From positions 469,829,879 to 469,893,878 of the forward strand of contig OY856413.1 in the NCBI GenBank assembly GCA_963693085.1: 64,000 nt of DNA. Direction: 5' to 3'. The notes under the pieces are model-generated. The model searched no databases, was not told where the DNA came from, and was given only the letters and a program-made list of their open reading frames with translations. Positions within the stretch are counted from its first letter, which is position 1, and every line of letters begins with the position of its first letter. The translations under genes and the position numbers were made by a program. Origin of the DNA: Alisma plantago-aquatica (lineage: Eukaryota > Streptophyta > Magnoliopsida > Alismatales > Alismataceae). This document shows positions 38,617-49,450 of this stretch, in pieces.

Positions 38617-40377
38617 TCATTGGATTATAGAACTCACTTTTTCATCAACAACACAAATGTCAGTGTCTTTTATACGCCTTTTCTTGGTGATTATGTCCTT
38701 GATAAACCTTCCATATGCTGGAATATGTTCTATCATTTCCACTAACGGAATATTAATATGGAGCTTCCTAAACATCTCCAAGAATTTCTTGTAGTGCCTA
38801 TGCTCTTTCTTCAGCCTCAGACTATTTGGGAAAGGCACGTTTAGGTCCTTCACTCGCTTGTGTGGTGGCACATATGGAACTTTAGGGGTCTCCTCCCCTA
38901 AGCTTTCTTCAATGCTACCTTCTAGGATAGGATTTGACACATAATCTATGGATGGCATGACTTGTGGCTGCTCCCCTCTCTCAATGATTGCAGCTTCACC
39001 ATGACGCATGGCCTTCACCTGCTCCTCTTGCTTAGGTGCGGGAGCGGCCGCGATGTGCTCTTGGCGGATTTTTCTGAATGGACAACATCCGCCCGGTAGT
39101 CCATAATGACTGTGAGGATATGGTATTCTTGGTGTAGCCTCCGTATCAAAAATCATTTTGCTTTTGTCCTGGACCTCCACCACTGGGGGCTCTGCCTCAA
39201 AAATCACAGATATATATTTCACTTGATGATGTGCATGAACAGAATATGCATTCCTAGCCTGTCTTTGTTGATTTGTATGCTTCATGGCCGCCACTTCATT
39301 GGAAATTTGGGTCACAGTCATCTCTAGTGCCCTCATTTGTGCTCCATGACTTTGCAATGTCTGCCCAAATTTATTCAAAATATCGCCCTGAGACTATAAC
39401 TGCTTGGCCAATGTACTCATCATCTCTTGATTTTGTTTCACCACCTGGCTAAGCAATTCATTGTTCTTTTCTTCTAGACTAGGATGCAACTTTTGAAAAT
39501 TTTGTTCCTTCCTCCAATCATAATTATTATTTCTATATCTGTGTTGATGCTTATACTTTGCATGTGCTTCATCATCAGACCCATTGTCCTCTTTCTCTAG
39601 GAGCTTCTTGGCTATAAGATCCAACTTGTCATTAAGCGCTTTGATGGCCCTTGCTTCATGTGTAATGCCAACCTGCTCGGGTGCATCTCTTTCACCCCAA
39701 GACTGCTTTTTGGACATGTTCCTTAGAATCTCCCAACACCTTGTGTCTGTGTTGTTCAAAAAGAAACCAGAACCTGCTGAGTCCAAATTGCTCCTATCAT
39801 GTTCATTTAGGGTGAAGTAGAAAATGTTAGCTTGCTTCTCCTTGTCTAAGTCGTGATGTGGACACTTCCTCAACATGATCTGGAAGTGCTCCCAAGTTTC
39901 ATAGTATGTTTCACCAGCTCGCTGGCTGAAGTTGTGTATCTTCCTCACTAGAGCGTTTGTCTTTTCAGGAGAGAAGAACCTCTCAAAGAACACCTCAACC
40001 ATGTGATCCCAAGATTCAATGTACTCATCATCCAGATTGTGCAGCCATTCCCAAGCATTTCCCACTAAAGAATTGGGAAAAAGTTTCAGGTAGAGTGTCT
40101 CTTACGGGAACCTGTCAATCTTTATCATATCACAATTTTCCACGAACGTGCTGATGTGGGTCACCGATTCCTCATTTTTAAGTCCATGGAAAGCCTGCGA
40201 TTTGACCAACTGAATAAGACCTGGATCAATCTTGTAACTGGGTATGGTGATAGCTTTTTTCTTGATTGGCCCATTCTGTGCAGAAGAAGAAGAAGCCTTA
40301 ATCCTTTCCCAGATCGTCTGCTCCTTATTTTTCGCTTCGTCACCCATTATTACTTTACTAGTACCTGAAATTTTCAA
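38617..40377 (-). pseudogene. gag: Athila-like gag, one frame with two internal stops
   Basis: One minus-strand frame runs from about 40377 to 38617, broken by TAA (40102-40104) and TAG (39394-39396) only. The N-terminal part is lysine-rich, followed by the retrotransposon Gag core: LVGNAWEWLHNLDDEYIESW, VEVFFERFFSPEKT, FSQRAGETYYETWEHFQIML and a run of charged, coiled-coil-like sequence. A C-terminal linker follows with FPNSLRLKKEHRHYKKFLEM and LHINIPLVEMIEHIPAYGRF phrases, the usual approach to the protease in Athila polyproteins. I see no CCHC knuckle. The frame continues into the protease after a TGA at 38617-38619. Gag would bind and package element RNA; the few lesions imply fairly recent loss of function. 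Confidence 0.92.
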
Positions 40378-40520
40378 ATGGTAGTGTATGAACCGGTACT
40401 AATAATTAAAACAATGAATAAGATTTGCAATTCAGTTCAAAAGATGAAAAAAAATTTATAGGAATTAAAAGTGGCCTAGTGTGGCCGCTCGCAGCACTCG
40501 TAGTGTTAAAATTCACTGTT

Positions 40521-40538
40521 TCCCCAGCAACGGTGCCA
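40521..40538 (-). other. Primer-binding site, tRNA-Asp type
   Basis: The minus strand reads TGGCACCGTTGCTGGGGA, two changes from TGGCGCCGTTGCCGGGGA, the site typical of Athila-like elements. It lies six bases inside the 5' LTR boundary. Confidence 0.9.
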
Positions 40539-40544
40539 AAAACT

Positions 40545-41945
40545 TGACATGATTTTTCCGTGCGTAGAACGCAAGTATATGTATCAATGTAATATAGGCC
40601 TTGTGAGGCCCGAGTCGAACTCAGGGAAACATGAATTTTAGTAGACTACTACTAACTGGTTGCGATCAGCTAAACCGATTAAAAGAGTTTGAGAGTTGTT
40701 GTAAAAAAAGAAAATAAAATAAAACAGAGCAATCGATTAAGGGTTTAGTTTAATCAATTCAAATGGAGATCTTTAGGATTGCGGTTTCACCGCGGGTTTT
40801 CATTGTATGAATTGCCATATAGCTACTCAAGTTCATCTCTCAATCTGGGTAGTGGCCTGTAGTCAGAATTGTCCATTGTCGTGGTACAATTCACTACCTA
40901 AGTCTAGGTCGGTTCCACCGTCGTAGTAACCTATACCCTAAACTAGGTGCATTAGAATCGACCTCTGGGTTTCCACCATTAACTGTACATCACCTTGTTC
41001 AAGGGATTTGTTAATTAATATGAATTTCATCTCTTTCAACCATTAATTCTTCTTTCAAAGTAATTAAAGGAATTATATTATCATTATGGTGATTAATCAT
41101 AACAATATAATTGAGAAAATGAAAGCATACCATAGATTGAGGAGACAAATTATGAATTACTATGATAAAAATGTCATACAATGCTTCCCCGGGCTACTCC
41201 CGATCCTAAAGATTAAGGGGATTAGCCCCGCATGGTTGACAATGGAAAATACATAGGAGTAGAGAAGAAAAATATGGGAAATATGGAGAAAACTCGTGTA
41301 ACCCCTGATACAAAGGTGTTCCTGGAGATCCTCCTCGAGAAACGTGCATTTTGCAGTCTTCCGGCAGTAAAATCGCCCGTTGGAGGTGCCCAGATCGCTC
41401 GGTTGATGACCTTCGTCTCTTGTCTCCTCTCTCTCTCTCCCTCCTTCTTGGATGTTTTGCAACACAATATGAGATCCCCCTAGGGACGACTGTGCTCTTC
41501 TTAGGTCATAGGACCACTTTACGGCTCCAAAAAAGCTCAACCGTCGGATTAAAACGCTCTGTTTTAGTGCAGAAAATCGCCAGATCCCAACACTGTCGAT
41601 AGTATCAACCCACAGGTCGATGGTATTGACCATGATACAGGTTTTTCCTTATAAGATCGCATTTTGGGGTTGCTTTCTGATAAAATATCGATACTATCGA
41701 TACCAGGGTCGATAGTATCGACTCTGAACAATGCAAAAGTGCCTGAAAAAAGTACCGAAACATGTGTATAAGTCCGGAGATTATATAAAATCATATAAAT
41801 ATGATAAAAGAAGTATAATTTGATGAAAAAAGAGTTTAAAGGCCAACTATAGTGAATTATGCAAATATAATCAAGAAAATGACAAATACATGCATAAAAC
41901 AGATATAAAATAAGCCTATAAAAGTGACTCAAAACCCATGCATCA
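40545..41945 (-). repeat. Athila-like 5' LTR (1401 bp)
   Basis: It runs from TGATGCATGGG (minus-strand start at 41945) to CATGTCA at 40545, next to the primer site. The paired-palindrome sites corresponding to those in the 3' LTR are 41594-41631 and 41687-41722, with a few substitutions. Confidence 0.92.
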
Positions 41946-41950
41946 TGCAT

Positions 41951-44900
41951 CATGTCAATCTTTGTACTTGTTTGCTATTATGCATTACCCTTAGATCAAT
42001 CGGGTACATTAGCATCATAATTGAGCACATTACCACCACAATTGGGTGCTTACTACAAATCTGAGACGCATTATGTTACGATTTGTGCTCATTCGTTATT
42101 AAGTATGTAAAGAACCAGAATTGGGTGTGCTAGCATAGTAATTGGACATTTTACTATAATTGATATTTTTGTTCTCATTTATCATTATGTGCATACACTA
42201 ATTGGACGTATTACCATTATATTTGAGTGCTTTATTATAAATATTGGGTGCTTTATGACAAATATTGAGGGAATTAATGGAGGAAAATATGAAGAACATA
42301 GATGACAGTGGAAATAAAAATTCTTCATATTTCTTTACCAATAGATCACATCAATAATGACGTATAAAGAAAGAAGGTACAAGATGTACCTTGTCCTATA
42401 ACAAGTCCAACGACTATCCTTGCATATTGATAAAGAACGTAAACATAAGTAAATTAATAAGTTAGATCATTGACTTCACAAATAGACTGATAAAATACAT
42501 AGACATACTGCCAAAATATATGGACAAAATTCACAAACATCTTCTTGAAGTACATAAACACACTGGTAGAATCCTTTCACTTGGATAAACATGACCTTTT
42601 TTTAGATAATGACTGCTTAAAATAAAAAATAAAAAATAATAATAACAATGAAACACACACAAATAAAAAATAATAAAAAAGAAACACACAAATGTGTAGG
42701 TTGAAAATTGGTCACCTTCGCTTTCCACTCGAATTGAAGAAAAAACTATAAGGGGTCATTTGCGTAGCTTGTTTTCAACTACTGTTGTAGTTAACAAATT
42801 ATGCGATCTTCAACACCTGGTTAGTAAATTCTGTAATTGTTAATTACTTTGTTTGAGTGACCAAAGATTTGAAATACAAATGACTAGGCTGCTAAAACCA
42901 CCACTCCATTGTTTCTACAGATAGCCCAACGTCTTACCCTTGCTACTACAGCCACCGGTGCGGCTATGTCACATAATCATTCTTACTTCGATCCCAATCC
43001 TACTGCCTAGAAAATTGTAAAAGAATTGAAGTGCATGTCCCTTGAGTGGCCCGATAGGATCTAACACACTGCATATACAATAAGAAATAATAACTCAAAT
43101 ATAGGAAATTAAAAGAATAAACTAACCCAATATAGGAGATATTGTAGATCAATCTTTGTCATCAGAGCATATGAGTGCGGAAGAGATCTAGTCATTGTCC
43201 CATTTGTTTTGTCTAAAATCAATAAAATCTAGACACAATCATGCAATTGCACTATATGCTATCAAAATCAAGTAATTAAAACAGTTTATAGAAAAATAGT
43301 ATACTTGGCAGGACTTATATTCAAAAAAGTATAACAAACGATTTTCCAAGTCCAACATTTATTTGACAATATGTGTATTTTAAACAATTTAATTTTTATT
43401 ACGAGTTCTCATTATGCTGTAATCGAGAAGCATGGTTATATATTTTGTGTGACTCTATCGCCCCAACGCAATGGGGGAGGTCACCAGGATCCTTCTCTCC
43501 ATATGAGGTAGGAGGCAATGTACAAGTCCCACCTCCAGATGAGGAGGTCTCTTGTACTCAATATCATCATTATCAACACTACCAACATCATCATCATTAT
43601 CAATATCAATATACAGACAATCATAATGGGAAATATCATTTATGTTTTCCAGTTTGTCTCAAAATATAGTATAAGAAATACAAAATCCTAATCAACAGGG
43701 AACTGTAGCTCAACCAAGTATATAGCCAAGTATACAACCAACATACACATAAAAAGTATCTTCAATACAAATAAAGAGGAGGTATAATAGTGTACCTTTC
43801 ATGTAGGATTTTGAGTATAGATATCAAAAAGTAATGGGTCAACCCTTTGAGTCAGATCCTAAATCATCAAGATTGAATCAAGGGTTAACAAATGATTTTA
43901 AAGAATCACATTTCACTATTCGATTTTAGGGTTACATTTTCTTTTTTCTACCTTAGGGTTAGTCATCCATTTATAATCAACAATGTTTCCAAAAGTCCAA
44001 TTTATTCAAGTATCAAGCATGTTTCAAGAGTGAATGACCTACTTAGGTATTATTTGGGAACACATGTCAACCCTAAATGTTATGATCATTATTCAATTTA
44101 CTATCAAATCTCTAGATCATTATCAAGATCAAATAGTATCATTGGACCTCAAGCTTAGGTCAGGTGGAATCATGGGTCAGGCATATGATTAGGGATTTGC
44201 AAGATTAAGATTAATCATCATCATATCAAGAGATATCCTTATTTCAATGGGCATGATTCAAATTTTAGAGTATATGAGTTTAAAAGATTATATCTGACTC
44301 TTATTTAGTCAAGTTTTATCTAGTTTCTCAAAATGACCATTAGAATCAGAATTAGGGTTTCCTAAAGATCAAACTCAAATTAAAGTCATTAAGCAAGAGA
44401 TCAAAACTAGGGACACCAAAGAGATTCATAAGGAATTATACGATGTAGTATTTTTAATACATTCCTTGGGTTTTTCTAATCAGTATTGAATATTTACTCA
44501 AATTATTTAGAGTTGGGATGCATTTTTTATGATTAAAACAAAATCCGGTCATTTAATTGAATATTCAAGCAGTGAGGAGAAGAAATACCTTAAATCGGAA
44601 AATAGGTGATTGTTGGGTTGCTCGATCAGGTGGCTGGGTTGAGCCATGTAGAAGTGAGGCTTGCTTGATCTAGGGTTTGGTTCAATCTTGTTTGGCTAGT
44701 TCAATCTTCAAATAGTTGGTACAACTACTAGTTTGTTGGACCCTTTGTATCAGGGTTCTCCTCCTCTGAACTAGTGGTTGGGGGACCTTTCTTTCACACG
44801 CAGGTGTCTGCTCGCAAGTCCAGAAGATAGGTGGAGCAACTAACTGGTGTAAAGGAGGTATGGGAGCAAGAGTGGGTGAGGGAGGCCAGGAACAAGCCAT

Positions 44901-46211
44901 CCCAGTCTGCCACTACCGCATGGATTCAATGGGGGCCAAAGTAAGGAGGGAGGAGGCGAGGAGAAAAGATGCCCACATGGGACAGTGTGGAGGTGCCGCC
45001 CAAGCAGCGGGAGATCAGAAAGGGATTCGAGGGTGTTTGAGGCTTGGAAATGGAGCAAGGATGATGCTCAAAGCAAGGTGAGGTGAAGACAAAACTTAGG
45101 AGGCCTTTTGTTGCAACCTCAATTTTGCATATGTTTTCATAATTGAAATGTAATAATTTCATGAATATGGACTTAATTGAAAAGGTTGTATGATTTTCTT
45201 CAAAGGATGGGTTTCTTTGCAAACATTCCTTTGGATATGAATTTCGTGATTCCTACTATTATATTAATCCAATAATGGATATAAAAGAGAAGAAAAGAAG
45301 AAAAGTCCAAATATTAGAAAAATATACAAGATAATGAGTATTAAGCAAAGTATTTATAAGAAATACTTGGAAATATCTAGAAATTGGCATTAATGGCCAC
45401 AATTGAGTAAAATTTGTTTACATATGATTTCTAATAAAATAAAAATGAAAAGAGGAAAAAGGAAATGAAAGATAAAAAAAATCCTTAAAAAGAATAAAGA
45501 AATAGGTAACTTAAGGAGAAAAGAAAGAGGTAGAGACCTCTAGAAGGCTAGGAATATTATCCAAGGGTGGATTTCATGCCTCTTGGATTTCTTGGGTTCC
45601 AAGGAGTCCAAGTTGCAAGATAATGAGTGAAGCAAAAGAAAAGATGTGAGAAATAAGCCTAATTGAGTAATATCTTGCACTTAAATAAAAGGCACGTTTT
45701 ATCTTAGATAATGAGCCCAAATTCAACAGAGAGGTATAATAAGTCATTATTAAGTTTTCCTCAAAATTTGGGATTAAACAGATCCATGGTTTGAGAGTTA
45801 TAATTTTCCAAAGTGAAAGGGATATCCTTTATTTCTAAAGGGAATTACCCTATTTTCCCTATTTTCTGTTTATGTGAGTAGCACGACAACTGTGGATCTG
45901 AGATCCAACGATAGAGGTGTCATCCACTACCTCCAGACCGACTGGGAAAGCTGTGAAACTGGGAGAGATTTCCTCTCCACTTTCCTTGCAATCCAGTCCA
46001 TCATTGGATTTGGAAGTGGGCCCTCTACCTTCGGGAGGCCACGAGGACTCGATCCATACCAGGATCGAGTACTTGTTATAGTGGTAATCGAGTTTCCCTA
46101 ATATCAAGAATACATGTGGCTCGAACCTATATAAGGGCGGAGTTGTGTGATACCAGCGATCGCGAAAACACTGCTCATGGGATCGGGATGAGTAGACGAG
46201 TGCTTTGGCAT
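41951..46211. other. AT-rich DNA with no recognisable gene
   Basis: 41951-42260 continues the CACATTACC repeat. The rest is AT-rich with only short open frames. The frame 43373-43669 has a PTQWGRSPGSFSPYEVGG stretch and a H/Q/Y-rich tail that looks like a decayed coding remnant of unknown type. The 44860-45081 frame is a purine-rich, charged sequence without recognisable domains. Near the right edge a TATA-like ACCTATATAAGG lies at 46126-46137. Confidence 0.45.
46126..46137 (+). promoter_or_regulatory. Possible TATA box
   Basis: ACCTATATAAGG in a locally GC-richer context lies 75 bp before the CACTA insertion. If real, its transcript would run into DNA now found at 58151 onwards. Single-motif evidence only. 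Confidence 0.3.
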
Positions 46212-46260
46212 CACTAGTACATTTTCGGTCTCTAACATCGCTTCCGTTAGCGTCACTTAT
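46212..46260 (+). repeat. CACTA left terminal inverted repeat
   Basis: CACTAGTACA at 46212 pairs with the reverse complement of the right end, followed by TTTTCGGTCTCT against GTATTGGTCTCT. An AGCGTCACTT motif at 46253-46262 recurs in inverted position at the right end. Confidence 0.9.
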
Positions 46261-46261
46261 A

Positions 46262-46800
46262 TTAGAAAAACCGACCGAATAAGCTAAAATCGAAGCAACA
46301 AGTCATTAGAAAAAATCCGAGTACCGCTTTTAGCTATTGGGTTGGTTTTTTAAGGTTAATCGACGCTAGAAAAAGACCCGCAAAATCATCAAATTCGCGG
46401 CACGCATAAACATAGCATCGGTTTTATATAAAAACTGACCCGACATGCTTCCCGCGGAGAAAAAAGTAATTTTTTCCTTTCGCGCGTGTCGATCTATACC
46501 CTCTTGGGTCAGTTATTCTCTTTAACAGTCCCTATAAGCTTCCGCGAGCACTCTCTCGGGTCGGTTTTTCATCTTAGCCGTCCCTAAAGGTCTCTGCGCA
46601 AAGACCCTTTCGGGTCGATTTTCCGAGACAGCCGTCCCTAGAAGTCTAGCCTTTTGGGGCGGTTTTTTAAAAAACCGTCCCTAGAAGTGTCGTGCAAAGA
46701 CCCTCTCGGCTCGTTTGATTGAGATAACCGTCCGCAGAGACGCCAGTATTGGGGACCTGTTGGGTCGGTTTTTTGCTTAACCGACCCGAGAAGTCTTAAA
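46262..46800 (+). repeat. Left subterminal repeat array of CACTA
   Basis: About nine copies of GGGTCGGTTTTT and its inverse AACCG(T/A)CCC occur, often as facing pairs separated by 10-20 bp, for example GGGCGGTTTTTT with AAAAAACCGTCCC at 46655-46685. CTAGAAG or CTAAAGG spacers recur between units. Confidence 0.9.
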
Positions 46801-48450
46801 ACCCTTAATCTCTCACTCTCACTCTCACTAACGCACACTCCCCACTCTCGCACTCTCTCTCCTAATGTGGGCTCTGATCTCCAAAACACAAGAAAAACAT
46901 AGCGGAAGCGATTCGATTAACAGAGGAATACGAAAATCACGAGAAATTAAAAACTTTTCGAAAACGAGATCTTAAAAACCTGAAACTCCTTTTATAAAAG
47001 TAAGATGAACTGTTTACATCTCTGATAAATCACTTCTCGAGTGATTATATACATCATGATACAAAATCTCAAGATTCCAAAATTCTCATACCAACAAACT
47101 CCTAGGACCTGAGTGTACAGAGACGACATAAGACAATTCTAACTACAAGACTAAACAACATAGTGTTTCCACCTGAAGTCACTGCTGCTCCTGAATTTGC
47201 TGCTGTTGCTGCTGTCCACCTGCAGATCGGTTCCTTCGACCTCGACGTCCACCTAAAGGTAGAAATCTACGGGGTGAGACAATTTTAAATAATTGTCCCA
47301 GCGAGAGTTATAACTCTCCGCCAGAAGCTTTATTATAGCAACCAAGAATAACATAGGCAATAAAAGTTCTAAGGTAATCAGCAACAGATTGTTATCAATT
47401 AGAACAACATTTAAGGAATATGAAGAACATGTATACTAAGTAATGTATCATCAACCAATGTATTTCGTGGTTCAACCTAAGCAGATATGCTACGCGGTTG
47501 ATTATGTTTTACAAACATCATTATGCCCTGCGGAGATGAGGTATACCGCTCATACTCCAACCGATCACTATTAAGTCGCATCGGTATCATACATAGGTCA
47601 TCAAAAGAGCCGGATTCTTATGACCTCATCTTCCTCAGTCAGTATGAGGATCAACATGCAGGACATCTAGTGTCTCTGCTATAATAGCTTACCAGGGTAT
47701 TCTGGTACTTCCCTATTAGAGTCACAGTGGCATTCTGTACTCTCTTCACCATCGAAAGATTTCTTATTTATCTCTCATCGATGCGGTATAAAAGATTTCC
47801 TCGGGAGATTAGTGTTACATCACCCCGGCATAAACACATAGTGAAAGGGTTGATGGATTTAAGATACATCTACATCAATTCATTCACTAGGATGTAAGGT
47901 TTTACACATCCATATACCCCACATACTCAAAAGTATGTGCTCCAGGAATTCCCTCAGGAACACCTGTTTCACCATCATTTGGTCTCTGACAATGATGGAT
48001 CTATGATCAGGGCTCTACATGGAATAATTATACTTGATTAGTTAGGTACATTTCAGTATTCTTTTATCATCATACATGTTTTCAAACATTAATCATTAGC
48101 ATAGCAGCTATGAAGGAAAAATACTAAATGTAACAAGCTTAACTCTCATCAATTATTATTTCTCAATATTCTCATCACAAGTCATCTCTTAAAGCATGAC
48201 CTTGATGGTATTCATGGCTCTCACATCATATCAATCTCATAAGATGTTATTAACAAGGCATAGGGATATAACACTATTCATAAAGCTAACAACATGCTTT
48301 CAATGAATATAGAATCATCATCCATACCTGGATATGATCATCCTCTTAAAGGAACATGCATGGTTAAATCAACTGATAACAGTAAATAACTTATCTAAAG
48401 AAGTTGTATCTCTCTACTCATACAAGAGCTAGGTTTCCCTGGTTTTTATC

Positions 48451-48710
48451 AATTAGGGTTTACTATTCACATTACATGTCATCACCCTAGAATTAGGGTT
48501 TACTATTCACATTACATGTCATCACCCTAGAATTAGGGTTTACTATTCACATTACATGTCATCACCCTAGAATTAGGGTTTACTATTCACATTACATGTC
48601 ATCACCCTAGAATTAGGGTTTACTATTCACATTACATGTCATCACCCTAGAATTAGGGTTTAGTATTCACATTACATGTCATCACCCTAGAATTAGGGTT
48701 TACTATGATC
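48451..48710. repeat. 40-bp tandem repeat with telo-box
   Basis: There are six full copies and a partial seventh with period exactly 40 bp (starts at 48451, 48491, 48531, 48571, 48611, 48651, 48691), nearly identical to each other. Each unit begins AATTAGGGTTTA, which contains TTAGGGTTT, the plant telo-box on the minus strand (AAACCCTAA). Confidence 0.95.
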
Positions 48711-49149
48711 TCACATAGGTGGATCATACCTAATCTTGCACATCCATGTATATTGAAGGTATTTTACTTGAGTTTCCATTATAATTGGTACTTTCTCTCT
48801 CCTCTAACTAGTAGATAGTGATTACACCACTCTAGGTTAGATTGGGTTAAGTCCTCATTGATTAACACAAGTCAACTCATCACTATCATGTGATTAGGGT
48901 TTGATTAAAACAAGGTATCACTCAATTGAACCTTTCAGGGGCATTTTGGTAATTTACCCATTGACCATCATCATGGTTCAATTCATTAGCCACTTAGTCC
49001 CTTAACATCTTAGGTTACCATTAGTGTTTAGATTAGATCATCATTGAACCTTTTACACTTTCAAGTGATTAAGTATAATCAACCTTGAAGGTCTCCACTT
49101 GGTTTAGGGTTTAACCTTCAACCTTCAACTCATTTGATTCTTAAATGAC

Positions 49150-49450
49150 CTTCAACTCGTTTAACCTCAAACGACCTTGGACCCATTTGAGCCTTAAATG
49201 AGTGTGGACCCACTTGATCTTAAACAGGTGTGGACCCACTTGAAGTCTAAACGGGTGTGAACCCAATTGAGTCTAAACGGGTGTGAACCCGTTTGAGTTC
49301 AAACGAGTGTGAACCCGTTTGAGCTCAAACGAGTGTGGACTCGTTTGGGCTTAAACGAGTGTGGACTTGTTTGGACTCAAACGAGTGTGGACTCGTTTGG
49401 ACTCAAATGAGTGTGGACTCGTTTGGACTCAAACGAGTGTGGATTAACTT
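49150..49450. repeat. 26-bp hairpin minisatellite AAACGAGT..ACTCGTTT
   Basis: About 11 units of roughly 26 bp occur, the best being AAACGAGTGTGGACTCGTTT with a GGACTC spacer. Each unit is an inverted repeat with 8-bp arms. Units at the left are more diverged (AAACGGGTGTGAACCC). Related single dyads recur to 50460, for example CAAACGGTCTTGAGACCGTT at 49769. Confidence 0.9.

Larger units (their letters stand above)
34496..41945 (-). mobile_element. Athila-like gypsy element with gag-protease only
   Basis: The TSD TGCAT is perfect (34491-34495 and 41946-41950). LTRs of about 1.4 kb lie at 34496-35894 and 40545-41945. A tRNA-Asp-type primer site (40521-40538) and purine tract (35895-35910) show minus orientation. 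The interior codes for Gag and an aspartic protease in one frame, ending at 38173. The following 2.2 kb to the 3' LTR has no reverse transcriptase, RNase H or integrase. The protease stop is followed within about 60 bp by GGGCGCTTGTTGGGAGGCAA, a motif that I recall as lying after pol in Athila-like elements. I therefore infer a loss of the enzyme region, giving a gag-bearing non-autonomous element comparable to TR-GAG elements. Confidence 0.9.

Noticed and set aside
42741..42870. GGGGTCATTTGCGTAGCTTG as a hAT-type MITE end
   Set aside because: No matching inverted end or 8-bp duplication was found nearby.
43373..43669. Frame with a His/Gln/Tyr-rich tail as a host gene
   Set aside because: No recognisable domain, splice context or second exon; the tail is a CAT/CAA-type low-complexity run.
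48451..48710. Regular 40-bp repeats that might suggest a CRISPR array
   Set aside because: The repeats are head-to-tail with no unique spacers, in plant DNA inside a probable LTR.
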